In this document: in pieces, positions 10,090 through 21,067 of the stretch
How the letters are laid out: every line of letters begins with the position of its first letter
Numbering within the stretch: position 1 is the first letter of the stretch
NCBI GenBank assembly: GCA_963556145.1
Contig: OY744467.1
Coordinates: 4,898,001-4,962,000 of the forward strand
Direction: 5' to 3'
Source: Hygrocybe punicea
Lineage: Eukaryota > Basidiomycota > Agaricomycetes > Agaricales > Hygrophoraceae
Length of the DNA: 64,000 bases
The notes under the pieces: generated by a model
Told to the model about the DNA's origin: nothing
Seen by the model: the letters and a program-made list of their open reading frames with translations, nothing else
The model's database searches: none
Position numbers and translations under genes: made by a program

Positions 10090-13000
10090 ATGAACGTGCC
10101 ATTCATCTCCTCCGGCGCGATAAGCAGAGTCCACTACACCCTGGTGCGGAAAGTAGAGTCTGCGGACAACACCCAACTAGCCGATCAATACATTCTTGCA
10201 GAGGTTCAGTCCATCCGGCAGCGTCTTGGGCACCCAGCACTATCTCTGGTTCGCGTCATGTTTTGGTGAACACACTTCTAATCTGATTTATATGCACAGA
10301 AAGAATGCAAAGAATATTTGATAATTTTGCTCTATTGCTCAATGTCAATCATGTCTGGGTTGCTCAATCTTGATTTTGCGCTGCCCCACGCAGTCAATTT
10401 GGCTGAAGCTGGGCATTCGCTTCAGGACAAGAGGATCGGTACATCTTCCCTTTGAAACTTTGTGTGTTCTTCTGAAACATGACCAGGTTATCTCTTCTGT
10501 AATGAGATAATGCCGTTGGATCATGAGCTTCAGCTAATGCTCGTCAACACCTTGCGCAAGGTAAAAATCTTCGTGTTTTGTGAAATCTATTAGCTAGACC
10601 CTCATCTGTAACAGGACCTGGAGAGTTCTTCAATGTCGCGCATATGTCTCGCCCTGGATACCTTAATCACATCTTCGGCCCCGGAGGTCATCCCGGCAGT
10701 TCAATCTCGGCTTCATGATTTGCTGTCGCATAACTCGTCAGTATGTATTCTTGACAATCTCACAATTGCATCGGTTTTACCTTTATTTATGGGCTGTCGT
10801 AGCTTCCAAGTCCGACGTCGTGCAATCCTGGCCTTTCGCGCCCTCTCTCACCATGACCCGGAAATTTTCAAATCGATTGCCAGCAAAATCCAAAAACGTC
10901 TCCAAGATCCGCAGTCAACGGTCGTTACTGCAGCACTTATTGCATCTGCCGATATCGTAAAGGTATGTGCCGTGTGATATGGCTCCCATTTACTCACTTG
11001 CTTTGTAGGCGAACCCGTCATCGCGGACTGCAGTCCGTAGCATAGTCACGGAAATTCTTTTATCTGTGTGGTCGGAAGGCCTAACAAAGCCGAAGCATTG
11101 GTTCATCTACAACATTTTACAAGCATTGCGGATTGCGGAGTGCGTCCATCCTACAATCACATCATTCATTTGGGGAGTCTCAGAAAAACTCTTTTCAGAT
11201 TGTCCAAGGAACATCTTCATGTTGTCCACGGAATTGTTCGGTTTGCGTCCCGTTCTGGTGCTCATGGTATGTAACAGTTTGACGGCTTCGTTGTTGTTTG
11301 CTTAGTTTTTTTGGCTTATCCAGCACTGTTATACGAATCCTTTCTCTTCTTGTCAGACTTACCGTTGGATACACTCAATTTCGTGCAAACATCGTCCCGG
11401 CTTTCTCCCGTCCACATCATTCGCCATCTATTAACATCCAGGGATCCTAACGAGCAATATCTATTTTTATCATGTCTAGAGTGCTTGGACCCTGTACTTT
11501 GGGCGGGGACCGCTCCAGAAACGCCAGCCATTTTAGAGGGATGGGAGGTGGAAAGGGTCATGCAATTTTTGGATTCCCCTGACAGATTGATTCGGAAGAA
11601 GGTCGGTCTTTGTATTGCTGGGACAGTTCGCCACAGAATAATGCCTGAATATGCAACGACAGACGTTGAGAATTTTATGCCGCATTGACATGAACATCGT
11701 GGAGTCCTATTATTCTCAATCACTCCAAGCCTTCCCTCGAGAATTGCCACCCAAAGACGGGAATGAACTCATGACACGAATGTTAGAGGTCTTAGAAATA
11801 CAGTCCTCTGAGGATGGCGAACTGTATGCTCGACAACTGAAAGCGCTGTTCGAAGTGGTTGACCATCCTCCTTCCGGTAAAATACACCCGGTACTAGAGA
11901 AAGTCGTTGAAATGGTTCTCCTCCACATCCGAAATTGTGAGCATTAACATTTAGGTTTACGTTAGAAATTGACTGATCCTCCACATCAGCTACTACCGAA
12001 TTCCGCATAGGCTGTGTTACTACCCTCCTTGCTTCCGTTGTAGAAATGAACAACCATATCGGGTCTACATTTATGGTAATTGTCTCTGCATTGGCTAGCG
12101 AATTTTGTGGCCGCTTGTCCATCCCTCCTGTCGATATTCTACATGGGGTAGCCAGTAGATTATCCTCGTACACTCGTGAGCTTTCCTTTTTCTAGAAATC
12201 GTGGTGAGATGTTCTTATCACCATTGTCAGCGGCTGTTCAGGAAGCTTGCTTATTATCAATGCTGCGAATTGTCGCTGAGTGCGACGAAGCACCTCCTGA
12301 TGTGATGGCAATTGTCACAGATTTAGGAGAGTTCGCTGGGCGACACATTCGACGGGTAAGCTTCATTAGCATATTAAAGACTTTATACATAATCCAACAT
12401 TGTTATCACAGCGATGTGATCAATTCGTTACACTCTGTGGTAAAAAGAAGACGTTAGTGGAGATTATCACGAGGGCACAGTCACCGATGGTGAGTCAGTT
12501 CTCGTTACTGTGAGCAGTGGTCTCAATTCATGTAGCTTCCGGACTTCCTGGAAGCGCTCGAAATAGAAAAGGCAAACTTACCTACCGGGGATGCACATTC
12601 TCAGAAGGCGATACTGTCACGCTCACCAAAGGCTTCACCCCCTCAAGGCTTTCTGGCTGGCAGCAAGTTACGATATGCAGCATACGAGCCACCGAAGCAC
12701 GTTGCTCGCCTGCGCCGCCCTTCGGACACTAGAAGAAGTAGCGGCTCACGATCTACTACTTTTTCGGACACCAGTGACGAACTGAGTCGAGTTAACTCAA
12801 GGTTCTCTGGATCGGGCGAAAGACGACATTCCCTGGACGAGCTTTCCAGAACAGTCACTGCCGGCGACCTGGCACTTGCTGCAGGCGAAATCCAGTTGGA
12901 AATGATGGTGAAGGTAGGGGTATCGATCTATTCAGTATAGTCCCTCATAACAAGTTCAGGTATCTTCCAAAACTAGCAATATCCCTCACCAACCTGCTAC

Positions 13001-13503
13001 GAATATGATAATGGACGACTTGGTGTGTTTTCTTCACGACGTATCGATCGAATCCTCACCCAATTTAGATCCCCCGGGCGGATCTGATCGCGTTGGACTC
13101 CCCTTTCATATCTGATCTCCCCGACTCATTGGCTGACTCACGGGACAGCATACCCGACTTTGAGTGTACCTGGGATGCGCTTGAGAGTAGCAATGCCCGA
13201 GGATGGTGCGAATCATCGACTGACATAGTCGTTCGGCACTTGCAAGGGTTGGAACTCAGCATGAATGTCATTGCTGCCGATCGTCCACCGTTTGAAGGTC
13301 AGATATTTTCCGCGCTGACCGTCTGAGTGATGCTACCCTTTCAATCCTCAGGCGAGTTGAAGGTCCTGCTCTCAGTGGGAACAACAGAAAACCGTGCAGC
13401 ACTGCGCCTTCGAGCCAGCGACGATGAGAGCTGCTTATGGCGATTGCGTTGTAACGATGATGGGTTGCGAACGCGCATCAAACGTCTTCTCACTGGGGCT
13501 TGA
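10090..13503 (+). CDS. AP4E1: AP-4 epsilon-like large adaptin
   Basis: Clear exons begin 10090-10248, 10300-10438, 10487-10560, 10615-10736 and 10803-10962. An intron at 11602-11662 joins another pair cleanly. About fifteen exons are likely, and the model between 11009 and 11330 is uncertain. The stop is TGA 13501-13503. The N-terminus has the adaptin trunk pattern: a CKEYLIILLYC block, then LMLVNTLRKDL, then helical repeats such as VRRRAILAF and LDSPDRLIRKKTLRILCRID. The later part is a Ser/Arg-rich hinge (about 12640-12850) and a C-terminal ear-like region. Large adaptins form the trunk of vesicle coat complexes. The N-terminus fits the epsilon subunit of AP-4 better than alpha or gamma; that subunit assignment is inference. 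Confidence 0.7.
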
Positions 13504-14105
13504 CCCAGGCGGTTAGAATTAGATTCCGTTTGTTGCCGATGGAACGACGGAATTCAGGGGGGGCAGTAGTCTTATGTTTTTGCAGATAATACATATGTTT
13601 CTGACAAGCTCCGAGTCAATGTGTTCCGAGTGTGCCGTGGGAAAGGCTGAAATTTATAAAGTGCTCACAACAGGAAAATTTCTTCAGGATATCCCCTTCT
13701 CCAGGATTTACCCCACCCGCCTCTTTGAACGCCAAAAGACTCAAAACCACTCACACACAATCTATGATTTTGCCTGTACTGTGGTTCGTAAACTTTTCCA
13801 GGGTCGTGGTTCATGTCATGGCTTACGCAGAAAATAACCTTTCGCTACTTTTGTAGCTTGACACACCAAATTAACAACATTCTCTTCGGACCACTTGTTT
13901 CGCTCCTCCTCGACACAGACCGCCCTCCTTAGGGCCAATTTTCTACGCAAACACTCTGGGTCTCTGTCGACAAATGGGATAATTGGACTGCTGGCACTTC
14001 GGGAATCAGGTCGAAACCTGAACTCACCAATATTATAGACTCTAGAAATCTGCAACTAACCAGGAACCAGCAACAAGCTTAACACATTTTGATACCCTCA
14101 TAGCA
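13504..14105. other. no gene assigned; weak open frames
   Basis: A minus-strand frame at 13816-14055 follows an AG and reads as an ordinary basic/acidic mix, and a plus frame lies at 13574-13856. Neither has an ATG context or family motifs that I can use. The stretch probably holds the 3' end of the adaptin gene and the promoter of the next gene. Confidence 0.4.
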
Positions 14106-15758
14106 ATGATGAATGCGCTTAGATATCCTTCTCTGTTCCGCCCAACAAGCCGACCCCCTTCTCCGACCTCGGGCCAAGTGTCTCGGGTTGAAAGTGGAGC
14201 CGGATTTGAGCGAGGACCTCGCACTCGTCGACTGTCATTCAGCAGTTTTCGGCGCACTTCTCCTGTAAATACACCTGCCGCACTACCCGTTCTGCTTGTC
14301 CAAGATGGATCATACCTCGAAATGCTTGGGCTCAAGCTCAGCGAAGCCGTCTCTAAAGCCCTCGCTCAACCAACTGGGTCTGCAACAACAGCGCACGAGC
14401 TGGTGGGCGGCAAGCAACCCCTTCCTGCTGGTCGGGGACACGCACTCGGAGCTCTAATTGCATCGTGCGTAATTCGCAATGGTAACTGAATTGACATTGA
14501 ATCTCATTTATCCTCTAGCGAGCTCAAAGCAACGATTGGGAACCCGCATTTGCGCCGAGCCATTATACGATGTTTACATCGCCCGCTTTCTGTATTAGTT
14601 ACCAACCTCTCCGCGCACCTCCTCCACCTCCTTTCCTCCCCTGCGTTTCATACCCCACTCGCACCCACCTTGCAAGCTCCGAACCCGAACCCTGCTCAGC
14701 TTCATGCTCTGGCGGTCGCAAACTTTGCTGGAGAGTTACTGGAGCAATTTGATGCCCTTGGCTTGGGTGTTGATGGTGATGTCCGTGCTGATGGGCTCAA
14801 AGTTGTTCGGGAAGGTCTGGCGTCAATCGTTACTAGGGTCGTCAATCCTCTGGTGGGAGGGATCAGAAATGAACTGATGCCCCTGATTGAGGCATTGGAG
14901 AATTACAGCGCAACCCATACCAAAACTCATGCCTCCTTAAAATATTCAAATCAGCATCCCTCAATCATTGCTCTACATGGGATAATTCCGATCTACGCTC
15001 GAGCGCTCTCGCGGTACACTACTACTGCCACAGCGCAGATGGCCCTCGCCACATTTTTCATTTCCCTCATCTGGCGGGGCCTAGTCGCTCTCTCCCTCCG
15101 ACCTAGCCCTCCTCCTACCCCACCAGCGTCTCCCGGTCCAACTTATGTGGCCACGAAAAGACGTGGCGGGTCTCTGGCATCCGCCAGTCCACAAATGACA
15201 CCATCGCCAGGCCGATTCACGATTAAGGGTCCGCCGTCACGTCCACCGTCGCCACTGTCTCTCCAAACACCACCGACCCCAGCCTCTGATGCTCGAACCC
15301 TCTACGATCTTCTCAGCCTCTTGCCCCGGCCAGCCACAGACAAGGAAACCACACGTCTAGCACGAGAAGCTGTCGATGAGGCATTTGACGGCCTCATGGC
15401 TCTCCATACTTTCCTCGAAGCCGTCCAGTCTATTAACCAGAGCACACGGAGTGAGGACGAGCTGGTGGACTACTTGGCAAGGCTGAGTTCTGACCTACCC
15501 ACACTGATTGCCTTGCCTCCATTGCTCCGTGTATATGGCACCAATAGTGCAGGTGTCTCCCCTCTGGTTCCCGTCATGCTCGGGTTGCCGGAGGATGAGT
15601 ACAGGAAGGGATGTCTAGCTGGTTTTGGCAGGGCAGAAGAATGTGCAACGGCTGTCAGCAGGCAGGTACTCACCAAACTTTGTGCAAATTCCACGACCCC
15701 GACGATGGGGGTGATCGCCAAATGGCTGGAGGTGGAAATCGCTGCTGCGGATGATTAA
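14106..15758 (+). CDS. unknown 532-aa helical protein with Pro/Ser-rich linker
   Basis: Two exons, 14106-14464 and 14519-15758, with a 54-nt GT..AG intron. The start is the first of two adjacent ATGs. The N-terminus (residues 1-60) is Ser/Arg/Pro-rich. Residues ~65-310 are Leu/Ala-rich and predicted helical. A low-complexity linker of Pro, Ser and Thr (about 312-375) separates a second helical domain (about 380-532). There are no catalytic motifs or signal peptide. I do not recognise the family. High GC and consistent codon use support real coding. Confidence 0.75.
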
Positions 15759-15918
15759 GTGTTTGTTTTCCTCTTTCTGATTATTTAATGTACCTCAGAC
15801 CTCAGGTCTCAGGCACGGACCTAGACTTTTATAACCTCGTCACTGCTACTCAACTGAACTGTGTCTGTCTATCCGTCCACCCAATATAGATGATTTAAAT
15901 ATTTACCCAAGGAGTGAA

Positions 15919-17121
15919 CTACATGATGATACATCGGCCGTCGTCCTTCTCCAAACGACGTGTGATTTCTTCTGGCCCCACCGCTCCGCTCCGTTCCTCG
16001 CTACCATCGGCATTCATGTAAACGATCAAGACACCTGCGTTACTAGGGTCCAACTCCGCGACCAACTGTTCCCTGATGATCCAGTCAGCTATAATTAGAC
16101 AAATACGAGCAGCGAAAAGCCAAGCAGCGACAATTCAAGACGCACTTTTGCATCAACTCTTCGATGGCCGGCTTGATTTTTGCTAGGCCGCCCTGGGAAT
16201 GCAGTCCTTTACCTGCCATGCCGCGAGAGCGGATATGCGCTGAGTGGGTCGCAACCTCATCTAAATGAACGGACACGAACCCACGATGAGACGAACTTCG
16301 GAGTCTCCACGTTGTTTGGCTTGTTGGATGGCGGCATCCGTACGAGCGATGGCTTCCTTTACGTACAGACCGTGCAAGTCTATTTCCCCAAGTTCATTGT
16401 CCTGCATCGACAAAACGGTTAGTAGACCCACTACAGCAACAAAAGTTGCCTGCAAGAGATGACGGACCTTGTTGTTCTCTTCCATGTATGCAAATGCATA
16501 AAAACGATGAGTTTGGTGAAGACGCCATGATTCACTTGCAAAACACACCGGCGAAGATCCAATCGCTCGCCTGCTGATTCAAGCTCATCATGTTCCTCTG
16601 GTGTTCCTTTCCCTTTTCGGAGAGCTGCTTGGCGAGGGCCCCGTCGTGCCGGGCATATGCCTCGTGGCTCTGTTGGAAAGACTGCGCCATCTGGTCACCC
16701 TCGATGTTGGCTTGCGCACGCAGGGACGTGTAATGCTCGTTCTGTTTGTTAACCTGGTTCTGGTCACCGTACGCAGCGTTAGCCGCTGTTGTCGTTCAAA
16801 AGACCACGACGATGCATTGGGTTTGAGGAATGAAATACAGTGAGGTAAGAGACGAACCTCGTGGTGCTGAGGGCGATGAGAAGGTTTCCCAGGAACATGG
16901 TGGGGTGGTTGTGGCTGTGGCTGCTGCAGCTGGGGAGTGGGGAACTCTGGTCGAGGAGTTGGGGGATATCCTTGGATTTGATGAGGCTGAGGACGGGATA
17001 CGGGCTGCGACGGTGGTGGTTGCTGCTGGACTGCATCTGGTGGCGTCCCATCTTGTTGTTCCGATTCCGCAGAAATACAGAAAACTTTAAGGACGGCTTG
17101 CAATATCCTGGACAAAGACAT
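15919..17121 (-). CDS. Smr-domain protein (DUF1771 + Smr)
   Basis: Six exons: 16854-17121, 16549-16785, 16468-16478, 16281-16401, 16146-16212 and 15919-16072. They encode 285 aa. Residues ~20-80 are Pro/Gln-rich. A DUF1771-type helix follows (HYTSLRAQANIEGDQMAQSF onwards). Then comes the Smr domain with GEIDLHGLYVKEA, RLIVGKGLHSQGG and a final strand ending GVLIVYMN. In other eukaryotes Smr domains of this architecture act as RNA endonucleases or RNA-binding modules in mRNA quality control; that role here is inference. Exon 3 is only 11 nt but is required to join the ENN motif to the Smr domain in frame. Confidence 0.87.
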
Positions 17122-17640
17122 GAGGAAAGAAACTTGGCCTCAAGTTCGGACCGGCCATCCCGATCAAGTAATCGAATAGCTATAGATATAAAAATATTCA
17201 AATTTCTATGCATGATTCCGCGTAGTATGATAATCCACCTAACCAAGTCCACACTTAAGCCAAACGACTATTAGAACATGCAGAAAGAGTATCGTGACCA
17301 AGAGCCAGAGGTTTCAATCCTGGAGGTTCTTCGATTTCCTGCCATGGTAAAGCTGTGGTCTAATTCCGAATCTATATCCTGTCAACTAACATCAGCCTGT
17401 AGCTTATAATAAGCACAAAACCTGGAGTTGGGTACGATGATCCTGACCTAGTTCACGGTTCCGTTTTGTACTGTGACGAAGCAAACAGTTGTTTTTCAAA
17501 TAAAGAACTAACCAGAAGAATCAATTATTCACAAAAAGAAAGGAACAGTAATTACAATCGGCATAAGTACAATAATCCACATCCGCGAATCCGTCCAGTT
17601 ACCGATCGATATCAGATGACATCCAAAACCGTTACCGCAC
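17122..17640. other. intergenic spacer
   Basis: Between the antizyme stop and the Smr-gene start, both on the minus strand. It should hold the antizyme 3' untranslated region and the Smr promoter. AT-rich; no gene or tRNA is seen. Confidence 0.55.
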
Positions 17641-18682
17641 TTAGATTTCCATGCCGACCAAAACGAACGCGGGGTCGACCTGGAATGGGGGTTTAGTAAC
17701 CACCGTGCCTCCTACGTACATGAAGGAGTGCAAAAGATCTCCGAGAGAGGGGGATGACCTTTCCAAGGCAATGACGAGGGCGGAGCATTGGAGCCTTTCG
17801 TCGGCCAGGTCCAAAAGCGCTACAATGCTGAGAAATATTTTGAGCAACGAAGGGGGACATACGAAACGGAAATATGTGTACCTCTCCCTTAAACTGACGG
17901 ATTCCGCACTCTTGCCATCAACATAGAGGGTCTTGGGGCTACCAGGCAGCTCGAGCACCACTCCATCGAAGGAAGCACCCATATTAGGAGCTGAAATCGA
18001 AACACTCCGAGCGAAAGGGAGTGCACTAAGGCCATTATGAGGGAAAAGCGTCAGAAGGAAACCAAGTGCGTCGTTTGTATGTTGGGCGTTGAAAGCCGAG
18101 CCGCCATCAGCAGCGCTGTCATCGGTACCGTCATCTGGTGTCAAGGGGGGTGTAGCGAGGTCACGATAAGACGTAGTTTTGGTGGGTATCGGTCGCGGCG
18201 TCGCACCATTGTGCAAATAGGTAGGGTAGTCACTGGGCCCGAGCGGTGGGGTAACTGGGTAAATGAGAGAACTTTGCAAAGAATTGGGTTCAGATTCAGA
18301 ATCGGAATTGGCGGAAAATGCAGACGACGTCGGGCTGCCTGTCACACAGTCCGACGACCCTCGGTCAGGAGGGCATTTTGTTTTAGGGACGTCAAAACCA
18401 CCACTGATCAAGGTGTCTCATCACAAATGGTAAGAAATAGATCGGAAGTTGATGGCTCACCCCAGGCCCACCAGAAAAGGTGGTAGAATAATAGTACATT
18501 GAGTCCGTGCCTTCGAGGTGGCATACAGCAAGCACACTGGGCGTGATGTCGGTAGAAAAAGCCCCATCCCCAACGGTTTGACGACCGTTGCTGCAAGGAT
18601 GCAAGTTAGGATATTTGGTTTGAACAAGGAGCCGGACATACGTGGGGCAAAGACTAAATTTTGTTTCTGAAATATTCGACAT
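17641..18682 (-). CDS. OAZ: ornithine decarboxylase antizyme, +1 programmed frameshift
   Basis: Four exons: 18642-18682, 18461-18590, 17882-18403 and 17641-17827. ORF1 (60 codons) ends at TGA 18394-18392. Shifting +1 at the codon before it continues into ORF2, and the total then closes in frame at 292 aa. ORF2 starts DVP, as in other antizymes just after the shift. It ends with the antizyme core: GVVLELPGSPKTLYVDGKSAE, then VSLRESIVALLDLADE rebuilt across intron 3, then SFMYVGG and FVLVGMEI. The protein binds ornithine decarboxylase, blocks dimerisation, sends it to the proteasome and inhibits polyamine uptake. High polyamine normally raises the frameshift, closing a feedback loop. Confidence 0.93.
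18391..18403 (-). promoter_or_regulatory. +1 recoding site of antizyme (TTT-TGA-C)
   Basis: Reading minus, frame 0 is TGG TGG TTT TGA. Skipping T 18394 gives TTT GAC GTC CCT, which opens ORF2. Exon 3 starts only nine bases before the TGA, so the shift site is created immediately downstream of a splice junction. The stop-codon slow site is the family hallmark; TTT as the P-site codon is an uncommon but known variant. Confidence 0.88.
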
Positions 18683-19542
18683 TGTGAACAACGACATGTG
18701 GTGCCAACTTGTTAAGGGGTAAAGTTTCAGGTTGAATCTGTGAACAGAGGTCTCGTTGTCGGTGAGGCTGGACGACTGAAGGAGGCTTACTGATAATCGT
18801 GGGGTAATTGACAGAGACAGCGAGCACTTTATGCAAGGTCCGACCCCGTGGGAAGACGGGTGGCTGCGGAAACTAACCGCATTCGACGTACAGTAATTAC
18901 AACAACTTGAATTACAAGGCAACTTGGAAGGCGGGTTAGTTTCCCAAGAAGCATTTATTTATTTAAAAGTCCCGTCGATCCAAGTAACGTCAAGTATATT
19001 GCCCGTTAACGTTTGTAGAATTAATTCCAGGCTATGGCAGAGCTTCCACTGATTCACCGAAGCTGTGAAGTTTGGTTGGAGACCACTTGCTGTCCCTCGA
19101 ACCGTTGTCTTGCACGGATATATACTGTTACTAATATGTCGGACGCCAGCGCTACAGGGGAAAACTCGGCAGCAGTATATCTGCCCGCCGTGAGCGCGAA
19201 CCATGACTGAGAAACGACCTTGACATTGACACTGACAGACAGCTTGCATGAAGTCACGGTGTCCAGGGTCCCATCGCTCTCGGCTATTGCCGGATGAAAG
19301 GTGTACACTGAATTTCTCAGACGGCGAGCTCAGACGACGAGCTCGACACATCGTAAACCTCCAGAAGTGAGTGATTGCTTTTTCTCTGTCCACACACTTG
19401 TCATTGGTCTCTACGGGTATTGGCTGCGAATTCTGGTTTTATAGCCTTGCAATTGAGGATGGATGAATCGCTGCACGACCAGATGACCTGTTTCTGACGC
19501 TGACATTTCACTGGCTTCTAGCATTTATTCAGCGCATACAAC
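18683..19542. other. divergent intergenic region, antizyme leader and RPS2 promoter
   Basis: Holds the antizyme 5' leader on the minus strand and the RPS2 promoter on the plus strand. Pyrimidine-rich patches and a CATTTATTCAG just before the RPS2 ATG suggest a possible intron acceptor in the RPS2 leader. A 144-codon minus frame at 18959-19393 has no ATG start and no recognised motif, so I do not call it. Confidence 0.5.
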
Positions 19543-20457
19543 ATGGCTGACGCAGCACGCGGACGTGGTGGATCTGCACGTGGACGTGGAGGGTTTGGGC
19601 GTGGACGTGGCGACCGAGGCAGGGGTCGTCGTGGACCTCGCCGTGGAGGCCGCAAAGACGAGGAAAAGGAATGGTGCGTGACACGCACAGATATTTCCCA
19701 GACGCTTTCTCGAACAAATGGTTCTCCCAATGCTAGGGTTCCGGTCACCAAACTTGGCCGTCTCGTAAAGGACGGTAAAATCAAATCTCTGGAGGAAATC
19801 TACCTATTCTCGCTCCCGGTGAAGGAATACCAAATTGTCGACTTCTTCCTACCGAAATTGAAAGACGAGGTTATGAAGATCATGCCCGTGCAGAAGCAGA
19901 CCCGCGCTGGCCAACGCACTCGCTTCAAAGCGTTCGTTGCCATCGGTGATTTCGACGGGCACGTTGGCCTCGGCGTCAAATGCGCCAAGGAAGTAGCCAC
20001 CGCTATCAGAGGTGCCATAATCCTCGCAAAGCTATCGGTCATTCCTGTGAGGAGGGGGTACTGGGGTGCAGCGCTCGGTGAACCACACACGGTGCCATCG
20101 AAGGTTAGCGGGAAAGTTGGGTCCGTCATGTGTCGTCTCATTCCCGCACCGCGAGGGACGGGCATTGTTGCCGCTCCCGCTTCAAAACGGCTACTTCAGC
20201 TCGCCGGTGTTGAAGATTGTTACACTCAGGCGAAGGGTTCAACCGCCACGATGGGTAACTTCTTGAAAGCCACTTTCGCTGCAGTACGAATACCCCCTTT
20301 TTTTATCTGCTTACATGTATTGATGACTGAATTCCAGATTACCAAAACATACGCCTTCCTTACACCGGATCTCTGGCGCGAGATTCCGGTCTCAAAGCTT
20401 CCTTACGACGAACACAGCGCTCACCTGCAACTCACAGCAGGCAAGAAGGCGTATTAA
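19543..20457 (+). CDS. RPS2: 40S ribosomal protein uS5 (RPS2)
   Basis: Three exons: 19543-19673, 19737-20283 and 20338-20457; 265 aa, the usual length. The N-terminus is the typical RGG-rich tail (residues ~6-38). The S5 N-terminal double-stranded RNA-binding domain follows ([18 protein letters not shown], then [19 protein letters not shown]). Then come the C-terminal S5 domain ([39 protein letters not shown]) and the [11 protein letters not shown] motif. It builds the 40S decoding region and mRNA entry channel. The first intron falls inside the Trp codon of EKEW. Confidence 0.97.
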   Translation: MADAARGRGGSARGRGGFGRGRGDRGRGRRGPRRGGRKDEEKEWCVTRTDISQTLSRTNGSPNARVPVTKLGRLVKDGKIKSLEEIYLFSLPVKEYQIVDFFLPKLKDEVMKIMPVQKQTRAGQRTRFKAFVAIGDFDGHVGLGVKCAKEVATAIRGAIILAKLSVIPVRRGYWGAALGEPHTVPSKVSGKVGSVMCRLIPAPRGTGIVAAPASKRLLQLAGVEDCYTQAKGSTATMGNFLKATFAAVRIPPFFICLHVLMTEFQITKTYAFLTPDLWREIPVSKLPYDEHSAHLQLTAGKKAY

Positions 20458-21067
20458 TCAATGTCTTCTGTTATGTATTCCCAAATGAAAATTCGTGCTG
20501 GTGCTTTTGTACATCAAGTTCTCTGTCCACAGTTGGAAGAGATCGTCGGGCGAGTATTTACGTACAAGGAGATCATCCCCTGTTCAGTGATGGTGATTTT
20601 GAGCCCTGGAGTATAAACGGAGCTCCACCAGTGTTCAGTGAAATGGTCATCCGACGGCTCACCCACAATTTGAATGGTGTAAAGTCCTGGTCCAGATTCA
20701 TTATCTCGCCAAGGAAGACGCCGACGCCTTCGGGTGTCGCTATGGAGTTCTCAACTCCCCTCTTACCGCCATGATCAGTCGAAGATTGGCCACTGGAGAT
20801 CGCGTAAAGTCACGGTTCGGTTTAGGGACATACAAAAGACTGCGGCCTTCCGTCCTGGAGCACGCTTCGCCGTCCCTAACCGCGTCCGAGAGGCCCATCT
20901 TGACGGTAGTTGTCCCGTACCCATGCCCTCTTAAAATCTTGCACCTTATTCGATGTGAGTTCTCTCTTGTCTCAGCGGCGGTCGAGGTCCTCATTAATTA
21001 TTCCTGTCAATCTTGAAGGCTATCACTCTCTTTCTCCCCCTCCTAGATTCATTACTTAGAATCACCC
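20458..21067. other. intergenic spacer
   Basis: Between RPS2 and the next codirectional gene. No open frame with recognised motifs; it holds the RPS2 3' end and the next promoter. Confidence 0.55.

Noticed and set aside
17300..17345. Possible tRNA T-arm (GGTTTCAATCC-like)
   Set aside because: No acceptor stem, D-arm or anticodon arm could be folded around it on either strand.
18959..19393. 144-aa minus-strand frame upstream of antizyme
   Set aside because: Starts with GTG, not ATG, has no recognised motif, and lies in a divergent promoter region.
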